From Legionella micdadei (GTDB lineage: Bacteria; Pseudomonadota; Gammaproteobacteria; Legionellales; Legionellaceae): DNA of 64,000 nt. The stretch spans positions 921,001 through 985,000 of the forward strand of contig NZ_LN614830.1 of the NCBI RefSeq assembly GCF_000953635.1. The letters are read 5' to 3'. Position 1 is the stretch's first letter; every line of letters begins with the position of its first letter. Shown here piece by piece: positions 1 through 8,162 of the stretch. The notes beneath the pieces were generated by a model, which saw only the letters and a program-made list of their open reading frames with translations, did no database searches and was not told the origin of the DNA. The position numbers and the translations under genes are program-made.

Positions 1-1091
1 CCCTGTTTATCAATCAAATAATGAGCAGGCCAATAATGATTATTATAATTACGCCAAGTTGTGAATTGGTTATCAAGGGCAACGGGATAAAGAATACCAT
101 CGCGTTTCACAGCGTTTCTTACGTTGTCTAAATTTTTTTCAAAAGCAAATTCAGGTGAGTGTACACCGATAATCACGAGCCCTTTGTTACGGTATTTGTG
201 ATACCAATCTTCCAAATAAGGCAATGTCCTGACACAGTTAATACAAGAGTAAGTCCAGAAATCAATAAGCACTACTTTTCCTTTTAATTCATTGATTTTC
301 AGTGGAGGTGAATTAATCCAGGCCTCAATATCTTCAATTGCAGGGGCTTTATAAGGAATTAACAATCCGTCCACCAACGAAGTTGAGAGTTGAACCGTTG
401 TTTCTGGTATCGTGAAAGAGGCAGAATAACCTTTTTCTTGGTAAATCATGTACCCTACGCTTGCAATAATAATAACACCTAAGATTTTGCGGAAAAGCAG
501 GGCTTTTTGCTTAAAAAAACCGAAGGTATCAATCAATTTTCTCCCGTAAAAAGCCATAATAAACATTGGAACCGCTGCGCCTAAAGCAAAAGCAAGAAGC
601 GTGAAAAAACTGATGATGGTTGTTTTTTGAATCACTGTCTGCACAATAACCGCAGCTAAAATAGGGCCGGCACAAGGAGTCCAAATAATGGATATCAAAC
701 CACCTAAAAAAAGTCCGCTGTAGAATCCTCCTTGAGGATTATTGACCGAGGGAAATGCTGATCCCACTTGAGAGAGGCGTTGGGTTAAGCGGCCAAATTT
801 TTCACTCAAATAAGAAGATATCATGGTGAGGCCTAAAAGTAATAAAATAAGGTACGAGAGATGACGAACCGCATCCACATCAATCCCAGTGTATTGAACT
901 AATTGACGCGAAAAAAAAGCAAACAAAGCAAAGGTGAGGGTAAAACCGCTAATTATTCCTAAGGGGCGTTGTTTAGAGCTGACAAGTGAACTTGCAAGTA
1001 CAATAGGCAAAATGGGAAGGATGCAGGGCGAAATAATGAGTGCAAATCCTTCAATAAAGCCTAAAAGGATACTGATAAGATCAGATTGCAT
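1..1091 (-). CDS. dipZ: DipZ-like CcdA/thioredoxin fusion, 3' end cut by window edge
   Basis: Inner-membrane thiol oxidoreductase that would pass electrons from cytosolic thioredoxin to the periplasm. The first about 215 residues form a CcdA-type hydrophobic domain with the paired cysteines C23 (SPCILP) and C140 (TPCAGP). A periplasmic TlpA/thioredoxin-like domain follows with DFWTYSCINC (C283 and C286), the form typical of DipZ proteins. The ATG at 1091 is the first start in frame. The C-terminal part, usually a carbohydrate-binding-like domain in DipZ, lies outside the window. It points the same way as the cytochrome b561 and bufferin genes to its right, but a 150-base gap holding a REP-like repeat separates them, so co-transcription is uncertain. 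Confidence 0.85.
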   Translation of the reverse strand, partial: MQSDLISILLGFIEGFALIISPCILPILPIVLASSLVSSKQRPLGIISGFTLTFALFAFFSRQLVQYTGIDVDAVRHLSYLILLLLGLTMISSYLSEKFGRLTQRLSQVGSAFPSVNNPQGGFYSGLFLGGLISIIWTPCAGPILAAVIVQTVIQKTTIISFFTLLAFALGAAVPMFIMAFYGRKLIDTFGFFKQKALLFRKILGVIIIASVGYMIYQEKGYSASFTIPETTVQLSTSLVDGLLIPYKAPAIEDIEAWINSPPLKINELKGKVVLIDFWTYSCINCVRTLPYLEDWYHKYRNKGLVIIGVHSPEFAFEKNLDNVRNAVKRDGILYPVALDNQFTTWRNYNNHYWPAHYLIDKQ

Positions 1092-1166
1092 CGAGTTTCT
1101 CTTAATTCATCTATTTCTTAAGAATAGCAGCTTAGAAAGGAAGCATCTTTCGCCACGCTCGCAAAT

Positions 1167-1222
1167 GAGCCAGCTGTTTATCCGCTCTCTCAAGATTGTG
1201 GCTCGGATTATCGGGTCTTAAC
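1167..1222 (-). repeat. REP-like dispersed repeat, copy A
   Basis: On the minus strand, bases 1220 to 1179 align with bases 56927-56967 of the plus strand: about 30 of 42 positions match by eye, including the shared blocks TAAGAC, TAATCCGAGCC, TGAG and AGCGGATA. The copy can fold through GAGCCA (1167-1172) against TGGCTC (1199-1204). It lies between dipZ and the cytochrome b561 gene. Hairpin-forming, intergenic and repeated, it fits a REP-like palindromic element. Confidence 0.55.
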
Positions 1223-1242
1223 TTAAATGGCATGATTCCGCA

Positions 1243-1776
1243 CTACGAAAGCATTCGCCGTAAAATATCATCTTTATTAATAAAATGGTGCTTTAACGCA
1301 GCGAGAATGTGTAAGGCTATCGTGGCTATGAGTCCGTAACCAATCCAGCGGTGGAGTTCTTCGAATAATTGTCTTTTTTCCTCGTTAGGGGCTACTAAAT
1401 CAGGCATAGTGAGCAAACCGAAAAAAGAAGCAGGTAATCCAGCAGATGAAGTAATAAGCCATCCTGTGATGGGCATAGCGAACATAAACCCATAGAATGC
1501 CCAATGTACCGTTCTAGCGGCAATTTTCTCCCATAGGGGAAGCGATAAATTGGGGGTAATGTTGATAAGACGCCATGCGAGCCTGATAATAGCTAGTGCG
1601 AGTACCAGCAATCCATACTCTTTATGCCAACCGTAAAGTTTAAGCTTCTCCAGGCTGATTGGTAGTTCAACCATATACAAGCCTAAGATGAGTAATCCAA
1701 TAATTAAAAAAGCAATAATCCAATGAAGTAGAATGGCTATTACACCAAAATGTGTGTCATTATTTTTAATTCGCAT
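1243..1776 (-). CDS. cytochrome b561 family membrane protein
   Basis: A 177-residue four-helix diheme membrane cytochrome of the bacterial CybB/YodB type, which passes electrons between the quinone pool and periplasmic acceptors. Histidines suited to heme ligation are visible in the helices: H18 (LLHW), H51 (GWHKEYG), H142 (ELHRW) and H156 (ALHIL). The start is supported by a strong AAGGAAGGG site upstream. It lies 54 bases downstream of bufC on the same strand, so it may be the last gene of the bufferin operon. A role in redox chemistry of copper or of the modified peptide is inference only. Confidence 0.85.
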   Translation of the reverse strand: MRIKNNDTHFGVIAILLHWIIAFLIIGLLILGLYMVELPISLEKLKLYGWHKEYGLLVLALAIIRLAWRLINITPNLSLPLWEKIAARTVHWAFYGFMFAMPITGWLITSSAGLPASFFGLLTMPDLVAPNEEKRQLFEELHRWIGYGLIATIALHILAALKHHFINKDDILRRMLS

Positions 1777-1830
1777 GAGTCCCTTCCTTTGTATTTCAGT
1801 CTAAATAGCTTCCTGGTCTACTAAGGACTG

Positions 1831-2595
1831 CTATACTATCTCTGCCAATAATCCTGATTGAATCCATCCTTTGAGTAGGGATGCTGCTCTCATCCCCACT
1901 TCTGATTCATCAAGCCATTCGCAAAGGCCTTCACATAATTCGCTAAATGTTGAGCCTTTTATTAACGCATCAAGTGCCCACGCTTCATCTTTGCCAAGAG
2001 AATAGAAGCGATTGATGTATTCGTTTCTCCACAAAACCCAGTGCATGATGCTGGAGTTTTTAGTGGGCGCTTCTGGGGATTGGTTATTGGCTACCGCTTC
2101 CCATATTTTTACCGTATTCCAGGCAAAATCCATGCGCTGAAGCGAAGCATGGGGTTTAAACCGGATATCAGGCCAGGTATTCTGGGGGATGACGGCCATT
2201 TGTTCTATTTGTAATACAGCATCGTCTGCAGCGTCAAAGCTAAGGGTCATTTTCCACTCAAATTCAGCTAATTCGGCTAAATAGGGTTCTCTGTGTTCTT
2301 TTAAATAATCCGCAAATCGATCGCCATACCAGCGGATCGAGCGGTAGGGTGAAGGGTGGTTAGCAATGTAGTTTTCCCCTAATTTATAAAATTCTTCCCT
2401 ACCTAAATAATTTTCAAGAATAGGGAAATTTGAGCCTAGGGCTTCCAGTAAGCGATAGTGATAAGAATCAAGATAAATTGCTAGTCTTTGAGCTGTTGGA
2501 ACTTTTTCTGTCGACACGATGGATTGTCCAATTTCCGCTTGACCTTTTAGCAAGTAAGCTTGGAACTGATTTTGTAAGCTAGGCAAATCGGTCAT
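1831..2595 (-). CDS. bufC: BufC/HvfC-type partner protein (DUF2063)
   Basis: A 254-residue protein with the DUF2063 N-terminal domain that accompanies MNIO enzymes and helps present the precursor peptide. Family-like features include the opening LQNQFQAYLL and the LAIYLDSYHYRLLEALGSNFP segment, here split as LAIYLDSYHYR and LLEALGSNFP, followed by a variable C-terminal half. Its ATG overlaps the bufB stop by four bases, so the two are translationally coupled, as expected for subunits of one complex. The assignment rests mainly on this position next to a DUF692 gene plus the N-terminal motif. Confidence 0.85.
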   Translation of the reverse strand: MTDLPSLQNQFQAYLLKGQAEIGQSIVSTEKVPTAQRLAIYLDSYHYRLLEALGSNFPILENYLGREEFYKLGENYIANHPSPYRSIRWYGDRFADYLKEHREPYLAELAEFEWKMTLSFDAADDAVLQIEQMAVIPQNTWPDIRFKPHASLQRMDFAWNTVKIWEAVANNQSPEAPTKNSSIMHWVLWRNEYINRFYSLGKDEAWALDALIKGSTFSELCEGLCEWLDESEVGMRAASLLKGWIQSGLLAEIV

Positions 2596-3452
2596 GCTGA
2601 TAACTCTTTGTTATGTACTCGCTCCATGATTCTCCTCGCTTGATCTAATTCGATTAATAATTCGGTTAAAGGAGGAATTTTGTCATCTCGTTCAATCATT
2701 GTTGAAACACGGCCTAATTTTGTAATGGTTTCCGCATAAAGATCCCATACAGGTTGAATAATGGGAGCATCATGGGTATCGATAATGTAATGGCCATAAT
2801 TCGAATGTCCTGCTAGATGAATTTGCATGATTCGTTCGGCAGGCACTCCATTTAAGTAATCAAGTGCATTGAACTCATGATTGATAGAACTTACATAGAT
2901 ATTATTCACATCGAGCAGAATATAGCAGTCAGCTTGTTGGGCAATTTCCGAAATAAATTCCCATTCAGTCATTTCTGACTGGGTAAATGTCAGATAACTC
3001 GAAACATTTTCGATGAGGATACGCTGGCCCAAATAATCTTGCACTTCTGTAATTCGTGAAACGATGTGTTTGATTGCTTCCTCAGTGTAGGGGATAGGCA
3101 GCAGATCATGCATATTTAAACCTTGGACACCGGTCCAGCATAAATGATCGGAAATCCATACAGGATCTACACGTTGTGCTAACGCTTTTAGATCTTTGAG
3201 GTAGTTCCGATCGAGCGGTTCGGTGCTGCCAATCGACAGGGAAACCCCATGCATAACCACAGGGTAGTTTTCACGAATTTGATCTAAAAAGTACAGTGGC
3301 TTACCGCCAGGAATTAAATAATTTTCGGTAAGGATCTCAAACCAATCTATGTTCGGTTTGTACAGCAAAATATCCTCATAGTGATCTGGCCTCAATCCTA
3401 AACCAAAACCCAGATAAGGTAATTTTAGCTGTTTTTTTGTCGTGTAGGTCAT
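2592..3452 (-). CDS. bufB: BufB/HvfB-type MNIO enzyme (DUF692)
   Basis: A 286-residue TIM-barrel protein of the multinuclear non-heme iron oxidative enzyme (MNIO, DUF692) family. These enzymes modify cysteines of ribosomal peptides into copper-binding heterocycles. Iron-ligand-like motifs are present in order: MHGVSLSIGS, WISDHLCWTG, IENVSSYL, LLDVNNIYVSS, HLAGH, IDTHDAPI and MIERDD. The length is normal for the family. It sits 46 bases after the small Cys-rich precursor gene and overlaps bufC by four bases. The Shine-Dalgarno site is weak, which suggests it depends on translation from the upstream gene. Confidence 0.93.
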   Translation of the reverse strand: MTYTTKKQLKLPYLGFGLGLRPDHYEDILLYKPNIDWFEILTENYLIPGGKPLYFLDQIRENYPVVMHGVSLSIGSTEPLDRNYLKDLKALAQRVDPVWISDHLCWTGVQGLNMHDLLPIPYTEEAIKHIVSRITEVQDYLGQRILIENVSSYLTFTQSEMTEWEFISEIAQQADCYILLDVNNIYVSSINHEFNALDYLNGVPAERIMQIHLAGHSNYGHYIIDTHDAPIIQPVWDLYAETITKLGRVSTMIERDDKIPPLTELLIELDQARRIMERVHNKELSA

Positions 3453-3498
3453 TTATCAGAATCCAGGTATGCCTAAAGCATACCTGGTACCATGTCTA

Positions 3499-3804
3499 TT
3501 ATTGAGATTGAGAGCCGCTGCTAGACTCGCTGCTGCTGCCAGCATTAGAAGCTTCAACAGTTCCACCAGCTTTTTCACATTGCTCTTTAGTCATTTGGGT
3601 TACACCTTGGCCTTTGCAAGAGTTTTGACCTTTGCAAGAGTTGGTAGCAGATTTGCAGCTGCCTTGTCCCTTACAAGCGTTAACGCCTTTGCAATTAACC
3701 ATAGTAGAAGATGCATCAGAAGAAGATGCGTATACAGGTGCCATTGAAAACATTGCTGCAGCACCTAGTGCTAGTATTGTACCAGTCGCTTTTACCTTAT
3801 TCAT
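3499..3804 (-). CDS. bufA: bufferin-type precursor peptide (BufA, probably BufA2-like)
   Basis: A 101-residue secreted precursor. Residues 1-26 form a signal peptide (hydrophobic LALGAAAMFS, cleavage likely after VYA). The core holds six cysteines at 38, 44, 50, 57, 63 and 76, most in CKGxx repeats such as CKGVNACKGQGSC, then a Ser-rich tail. This spacing matches the Cys-rich substrates of MNIO enzymes that chelate copper in the periplasm. An AAGGA site lies 9 bases before the ATG. It is first in the operon, so it is probably the most expressed gene. Which cysteines are modified cannot be read from sequence; the KGxxxCKGQG pattern suggests the BufA2 subtype rather than DUF2282. Confidence 0.88.
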   Translation of the reverse strand: MNKVKATGTILALGAAAMFSMAPVYASSSDASSTMVNCKGVNACKGQGSCKSATNSCKGQNSCKGQGVTQMTKEQCEKAGGTVEASNAGSSSESSSGSQSQ

Positions 3805-4002
3805 AGAAAAGTTCCTTTTTAGATTTTACCAAAAATTACGAAAGAGCTATAAGTCCTGGACTAATAGCTATCACAGTGTAGTTAGGAAAAATCGATGCTG
3901 TCAAGGAGATGGCATTGAATTTTTTATAATTTTTAGTTGCTCCATTAGGCTTGGCAGCAATTTGTTGAGTCGAAATGTCTTGATAGTATAGGTATAAGGC
4001 GT

Positions 4003-5082
4003 CTAGTCATAGATGTCGTTAATATCAACACAGTTTTGTGTTTTCCAGAGATCAATAATCAAATCATCCAGATAAGAGGGAAAAGGGTAGTATTTGTTTT
4101 CATACTGGTTTTCTAATAAAAGTTGGGCAGCCACATTGTGTGCATAAAAAACGGGATCGATATAATTCAACAAGGTTGGGTGCTTGAGAGAAAAATTAAT
4201 AGCTATTTTATTGCAGAGTATTTTCTTAGTTTGAATTTGATCGCCAATCTCATCATAAGTGCCCATATTGGCAATGTAGGCCGATTGGCAATCACTTTGA
4301 GTGACAACTTGTGATAGGACGTTCGCTTTACCAGTCGCTGTGACGATACAAAATGCCTCTCTCAAATGATTGCGGATTTGTGCGGCGTCACTAAAAGGTA
4401 TGGTGATCAAACCAAGTTTTTTTGCTTGATTCAGTTGAATTTGGGATGATTCGATAACTGAGATATGAGGCGTTTCTCGCAAAAGATAACGCACAATTCC
4501 TTTACCCACTTTACCGAAACCAAAGATGACAAAAGATTTGTTAACTATCTCTTCACCGGTTATTTCTTTAATTGCTCTAACAAAACTCTCACCGGTACCG
4601 TACATCCCTTCCAATTTTTTTAAATTTGAGTCGTCAACATTGATAATGGGTAAATCAAGGGACATTCTTTTATACTTTTCGCCGCCGGTTTGCGTCAATT
4701 CAACAATACCTCGTAAAACTCGTACTTTTTCCATTTCTAAGGTTTCGGCACAGCAATCCAAGGCAATATCAAAATCATCTTGTACATCGCGATGAGATAA
4801 AATAACGTTTATTCCAGCCTGTCTAAGGGTGGAGAGGATTTTTTCTTCGGGAGGGACGGGTGTAAAGGCGGTATGGGTAACTGTGAGTTCAGCTCCAGCG
4901 GCAATCAAGGATTCTAATTTAACTAAAGTTTCATAAGTGAGGGGCGTATTGTGTAAAATCTTTATCCCTTTCAGGGGATTATTTCTTTGCCAATGCGCGG
5001 TCAACCTATCGAGCAATGCTGACCGTTTTTCTTGAAAAATTGTTTGATTGAAATCCTTAAGTAAAGCCAAATTAGGTTGCAT
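4003..5082 (-). CDS. S-adenosylhomocysteinase-like NAD-binding protein, catalytic site altered
   Basis: A 359-residue relative of S-adenosylhomocysteinase, shorter than the true enzyme (about 430-470 residues). It keeps the N-terminal substrate-side features (TFTPVPPEE-like stretch near 72-80), the INVDDSNLKKLEGMYG segment (147-162) and a glycine-rich NAD site GFGKVGKG (188-195). Aligned by eye with the hydrolase motif NDSVTKSKFDN, the lysine remains but the following Asp-Asn pair is replaced by Gly-Met. It is therefore probably a paralog with another role. It stands alone, transcribed away from the bufferin promoter region, so the context gives no hint of its substrate. Confidence 0.7.
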   Translation of the reverse strand: MQPNLALLKDFNQTIFQEKRSALLDRLTAHWQRNNPLKGIKILHNTPLTYETLVKLESLIAAGAELTVTHTAFTPVPPEEKILSTLRQAGINVILSHRDVQDDFDIALDCCAETLEMEKVRVLRGIVELTQTGGEKYKRMSLDLPIINVDDSNLKKLEGMYGTGESFVRAIKEITGEEIVNKSFVIFGFGKVGKGIVRYLLRETPHISVIESSQIQLNQAKKLGLITIPFSDAAQIRNHLREAFCIVTATGKANVLSQVVTQSDCQSAYIANMGTYDEIGDQIQTKKILCNKIAINFSLKHPTLLNYIDPVFYAHNVAAQLLLENQYENKYYPFPSYLDDLIIDLWKTQNCVDINDIYD

Positions 5083-5247
5083 AAAAAATTCACCTAAATC
5101 CTTGAAGTAAAATCATCCTAGGTAAGTTGGTGGATTTATGCAAGGAAATTCTAATTGATCCAATAGGCGAGTTTTTCCGAGGGTGCGATTAACTTTTTGT
5201 TTTCTGGTATAATTATATACAATGTGACTTATTATGAGGCGATTAAA

Positions 5248-5877
5248 ATGACTGGTGAAAAAAAAGAAGAGCAAGTTAAAGATCAGGAAGAAAAGTCACG
5301 TGCTGCTGAGAACGCTTTAGCTGCTGAGTTATTGAAGAAAAAACAAACGCAACTCGTGGAAGAGCCTCCTAGAAAAGTTATATTAGATGGCAAAAAGAAA
5401 GGTGCTCAAAAAGAGGAAAATGATTTCTTAGATTTTTATAATAATTGGCTTAAAAAATACAAAAAGGACAATCCAGAATTTAAAGAAGAAGAAAATAAAG
5501 TTAGTATCGATCAGAATGGCTGTGGATGTATTAACTTCACGGATCCGAAAGCTGAAGAAGATTTTGTTAGGGAGTTAGCCAAAACAAAGACCAACGGTGT
5601 TATCACTGACAAAGGTATTCCAATTGCGACTTTTAGAAATGGTGATCTTATTGATCTTCGGACGCAAAAACCATTTCCAGAAGGAGGATATGCTCATCTT
5701 GTCAGTCAGCTCGATCAAGGAATCCCATACAGCAAGACTGAGATTAAATTACCCGAGGCTAGCCACGATATGGCCTCGACATCTTCAGGCGAGAGAAAGG
5801 AAAAAATGGCTGCCGATAATCAAGACAGCCTTGAGGAGCCTGATGAACCAAAAAAAGACTCTGGGCCTACCTATTGA
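5248..5877 (+). CDS. orphan charged protein, effector-like
   Basis: No family is recognised. The ATG at 5248 is preferred over one at 5197 because a GAGG site lies 8 bases upstream. The 209-residue product is very rich in Lys and Glu, with a coiled-coil-prone N-terminus (residues 1-70), a more structured middle (about 75-170, with DQNGCGCINFTDPKAEEDF) and a disordered tail carrying Glu-rich patches (SGERKEK, SLEEPDEPKK). It has no signal peptide or membrane segment. A hydrophilic orphan with a Glu-rich C-terminus is the usual profile of a Dot/Icm substrate; that is inference. It converges on the GST gene. Confidence 0.6.
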   Translation: MTGEKKEEQVKDQEEKSRAAENALAAELLKKKQTQLVEEPPRKVILDGKKKGAQKEENDFLDFYNNWLKKYKKDNPEFKEEENKVSIDQNGCGCINFTDPKAEEDFVRELAKTKTNGVITDKGIPIATFRNGDLIDLRTQKPFPEGGYAHLVSQLDQGIPYSKTEIKLPEASHDMASTSSGERKEKMAADNQDSLEEPDEPKKDSGPTY

Positions 5878-5920
5878 TAATGAGGCAGCTCAAGACAGGC
5901 TGACAGCATTGAAGAAAAAA

Positions 5921-6544
5921 TTAAGGTATCCCATATGCCTCGATGGCGGCTTTCACTTGGGGTCTTTTGCCGATTGTTTTATACCATTGCATTAAATTAG
6001 GGAATTGTTTTGCGCTAATCGGTGTTTCGTAGAAATTTTCATAGCAATAAAGCCAGGGCCAAATAGCCATGTCGGCAATGGTGTAATCGGTACCACTGAT
6101 ATAGGGATGCTGTTCAAGTTGTTTGTCCATGACACCCATCAAACGCATTACTTCGTCAGCATAACGCTTTTGTGCATAAGGGATTTCTTCAGAGGCATAG
6201 CGGTGAAAATGACCGTATTGGCCAAACATAGGCCCAATATGCCCAACTTGGAAGTAGCACCATTTAAGCACATTAAACCGGGATTTTAGCTCTTCGGGCA
6301 AAAAGCGATGATGCTTTTCAGCCAAATATTGGAGAATGGCTACGCTTTCAAAAAGATAAAAATCCATTTCAGGGTCATAGATAACCGGAATCTTGTTATT
6401 GGGAGATATCCGTGAAAATTCAGGGGTAAATTGCTCTCCTTCGCGGATGTTGATCAATGTTATTTCGTACGGGACTTTTAATTCTTCAAGCATTATAGTG
6501 GGTTTAATTCCATTTGGAGTACCAAGAGAATAAAGTTTATACAT
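5921..6544 (-). CDS. glutathione S-transferase, YfcG/Nu-class-like
   Basis: A 207-residue cytosolic GST. The N-terminal thioredoxin fold begins MYKLYSLGTPNGIKPTIMLE, with the TPNG motif that marks Nu-class enzymes such as YfcG and YghU, and contains SPNNKIPVI with the conserved cis-proline, then FESVAILQYL for glutathione binding. The all-helical C-terminal domain includes the DYTIADMAIWPW N-capping motif. The start at 6544 fits an AAGGA site 8 bases upstream; two earlier in-frame starts would overlap or lack a site. Likely a disulfide-bond reductase or peroxidase using glutathione. Single-gene unit. Confidence 0.9.
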   Translation of the reverse strand: MYKLYSLGTPNGIKPTIMLEELKVPYEITLINIREGEQFTPEFSRISPNNKIPVIYDPEMDFYLFESVAILQYLAEKHHRFLPEELKSRFNVLKWCYFQVGHIGPMFGQYGHFHRYASEEIPYAQKRYADEVMRLMGVMDKQLEQHPYISGTDYTIADMAIWPWLYCYENFYETPISAKQFPNLMQWYKTIGKRPQVKAAIEAYGIP

Positions 6545-6659
6545 TTTTACCATCCTTGGATCAGCATTTATCGAGAAATTATTCCTTACTATACCCAAGA
6601 TCGTTATGAATAGGAATCCAGAGTTAACACTGCTCTCGATGAGATTTCAAAATAATTCT

Positions 6660-6863
6660 CTAAACCCCATGCGGTTTGATCCAACCCATCAAAAGTGCCA
6701 AAAAAAGAAATAGAAAGAGCGTCAGGGATAGAGCAATCCGCCAGGTTAGCGCTTTCACGGTGCGTTTGGTTTTACCCTCGTCACGAACGAGAAAGACAAG
6801 GCCGCTACCTAAGGCAAATAAAATAATCAACATGACAACAAAGATGATTGCTTTAGCGAACAT
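6660..6863 (-). CDS. twin-transmembrane protein, DUF2909
   Basis: A 67-residue protein with two membrane helices (residues about 4-26 and 42-62) joined by a charged loop (RDEGKTKRTVKAL). This is the DUF2909 pattern, a small protein found on the opposite strand between coxC and the SURF1 gene in many gammaproteobacterial cytochrome oxidase clusters. Here it keeps its position next to SURF1, but the oxidase subunit genes that normally flank its other side are missing. Its function is unknown; an accessory role in oxidase assembly is inferred from position. Confidence 0.75.
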   Translation of the reverse strand: MFAKAIIFVVMLIILFALGSGLVFLVRDEGKTKRTVKALTWRIALSLTLFLFLFLALLMGWIKPHGV

Positions 6864-6904
6864 TTGCTATACTCCCAAAACTATCAGGCTGGGTACTTAA
6901 AAAG

Positions 6905-7627
6905 ATGGTCAGTGTAACCTGTTTTAATCGCTGTTTCACGCTAAATTGGCGTATAGCCATTCTTACTTTTTTGATGGTTTTATTTTTCGCTCGCTTGGGA
7001 TTTTGGCAATTAGCGCGCGCCGAAGAAAAAAAACACATGTTGGCAACGCAAGCAACTTATGCCAAGCAAGCGCCTACCATTTGGAATGTAGGCATGAATC
7101 CACCTGCGCAATATCAGCAAATCAGGGTTAGGGGAAAGTACTTACCTCAGGTTTTTCTATTAGATAATCAGCATTACCAACATCAATTCGGTTACCATGT
7201 CTTGAGCCCTTTGATGTTAGACGGGAATAAGGTCGTGCTTATTGATCGCGGGTTTATTGCAGGTGAAATGAACCGGCAAGTATTACCAGAAATTATCGTG
7301 CCCACTGACTTAATGAATTTAACAGGCTATGCCTATTTTCCATCCGAAAAAAACTGGGTTCTAGGCCAAGCTTATGAGAAGCGGCAAGCGAAAATAACGA
7401 TAATTGAGCGTATCGATACAAAAATGGTAGGTCAGATTTTGCATAAATCTGTTTATCCGTTTATCATTCGCCTCAACAAAGAGGCGGCTCAGGAATATGT
7501 GCGCGAGTGGTCCGTAGTAGCTATGCCTCCAGAGCGGCATTATGCCTATGCTTTACAATGGTTTGCTATGGCCTCTGTAATTTTAATCCTTTTTATTGCA
7601 TTGAATTTGAAGAAAAAACATGACTAG
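6905..7627 (+). CDS. SURF1-family cytochrome oxidase assembly protein
   Basis: A 240-residue inner-membrane protein with one N-terminal helix (about 17-35, ending ARLGFWQLARAEEK), a periplasmic domain, and one C-terminal helix (about 218-235, following YALQWFAMA). The N-terminal GFWQLxRAxEK motif, the HYQHQFGYHVLSP segment and the DRGFI motif are typical of SURF1/Shy1. The family delivers heme a to subunit I of aa3-type oxidases. It begins a plus-strand run with the next gene overlapping it by 8 bases, then ctaA, ctaB and SCO1, forming an assembly operon. Confidence 0.92.
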   Translation: MVSVTCFNRCFTLNWRIAILTFLMVLFFARLGFWQLARAEEKKHMLATQATYAKQAPTIWNVGMNPPAQYQQIRVRGKYLPQVFLLDNQHYQHQFGYHVLSPLMLDGNKVVLIDRGFIAGEMNRQVLPEIIVPTDLMNLTGYAYFPSEKNWVLGQAYEKRQAKITIIERIDTKMVGQILHKSVYPFIIRLNKEAAQEYVREWSVVAMPPERHYAYALQWFAMASVILILFIALNLKKKHD

Positions 7628-8159
7628 GCGCAATTATTTAGTTCTGTTACTACTGGCTCTGCTTTTTGCAGCCCCAGGGATTACAGCTTATTTGTATTAT
7701 CTTAATCCTCAATGGCTTGGTGCGAATACAACAAATAAGGGTAAGTTGTTGAATCCTCCCCTCTTACTTAGCAATGTTGTCGATGGAAGGGGTAAGTGGC
7801 GATTTGTTCTTTGGTACCCTCGAAACTGTGACGCTAAATGTTTGCAAAAAGTAGACAAATTGGCTCGAGTCAGGCTTGCTTTAGGACGACATTTATATGA
7901 GGTGGATCAGTGGCTGCTGCTCAATGAAGACAGCCAGCAAATGGAGTCCATGGCACTGAAAACGCTGCAAGAACAAGAGGTTCATGTCTCACGTTTATCA
8001 AAGGACAGCTTAACTAATTTGCCAATTCTAGCTAGTAATCCCAAGATATTCATTGCAAATCCTAAGGGCTATTTAGTGCTGGCATACGTTGAGAATGCTA
8101 AGCCTGGAGACATTTATCACGATATTAAACGGTTGTTAAGTACAGAGAAAAGTGGGTAA
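7620..8159 (+). CDS. membrane-anchored Sco-like protein of oxidase assembly operon
   Basis: A 179-residue protein with one N-terminal helix (about 6-27) and a periplasmic domain. Residues near 70-75 read NCDAKC, a CxxxC pair in the same place as the copper-binding pair of SCO1/SenC, followed by a helix (LQKVDKLARVRLAL). The later segment IANPKGYLVLAY resembles the FNPQGELTAF strand of Sco folds, but the distal copper-ligand histidine is not evident. Proteins in this operon slot are usually annotated as hypothetical. It overlaps the SURF1 gene by 8 bases and is followed by ctaA after 3 bases. Confidence 0.7.
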   Translation: MTRRNYLVLLLLALLFAAPGITAYLYYLNPQWLGANTTNKGKLLNPPLLLSNVVDGRGKWRFVLWYPRNCDAKCLQKVDKLARVRLALGRHLYEVDQWLLLNEDSQQMESMALKTLQEQEVHVSRLSKDSLTNLPILASNPKIFIANPKGYLVLAYVENAKPGDIYHDIKRLLSTEKSG

Positions 8160-8162
8160 CGA

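Noticed and set aside
934-1221. Open frame of 95 codons on the plus strand across the start of dipZ
   Set aside because: It is antisense to the DipZ N-terminus and runs through the REP-like repeat; no ribosome site and no family features.
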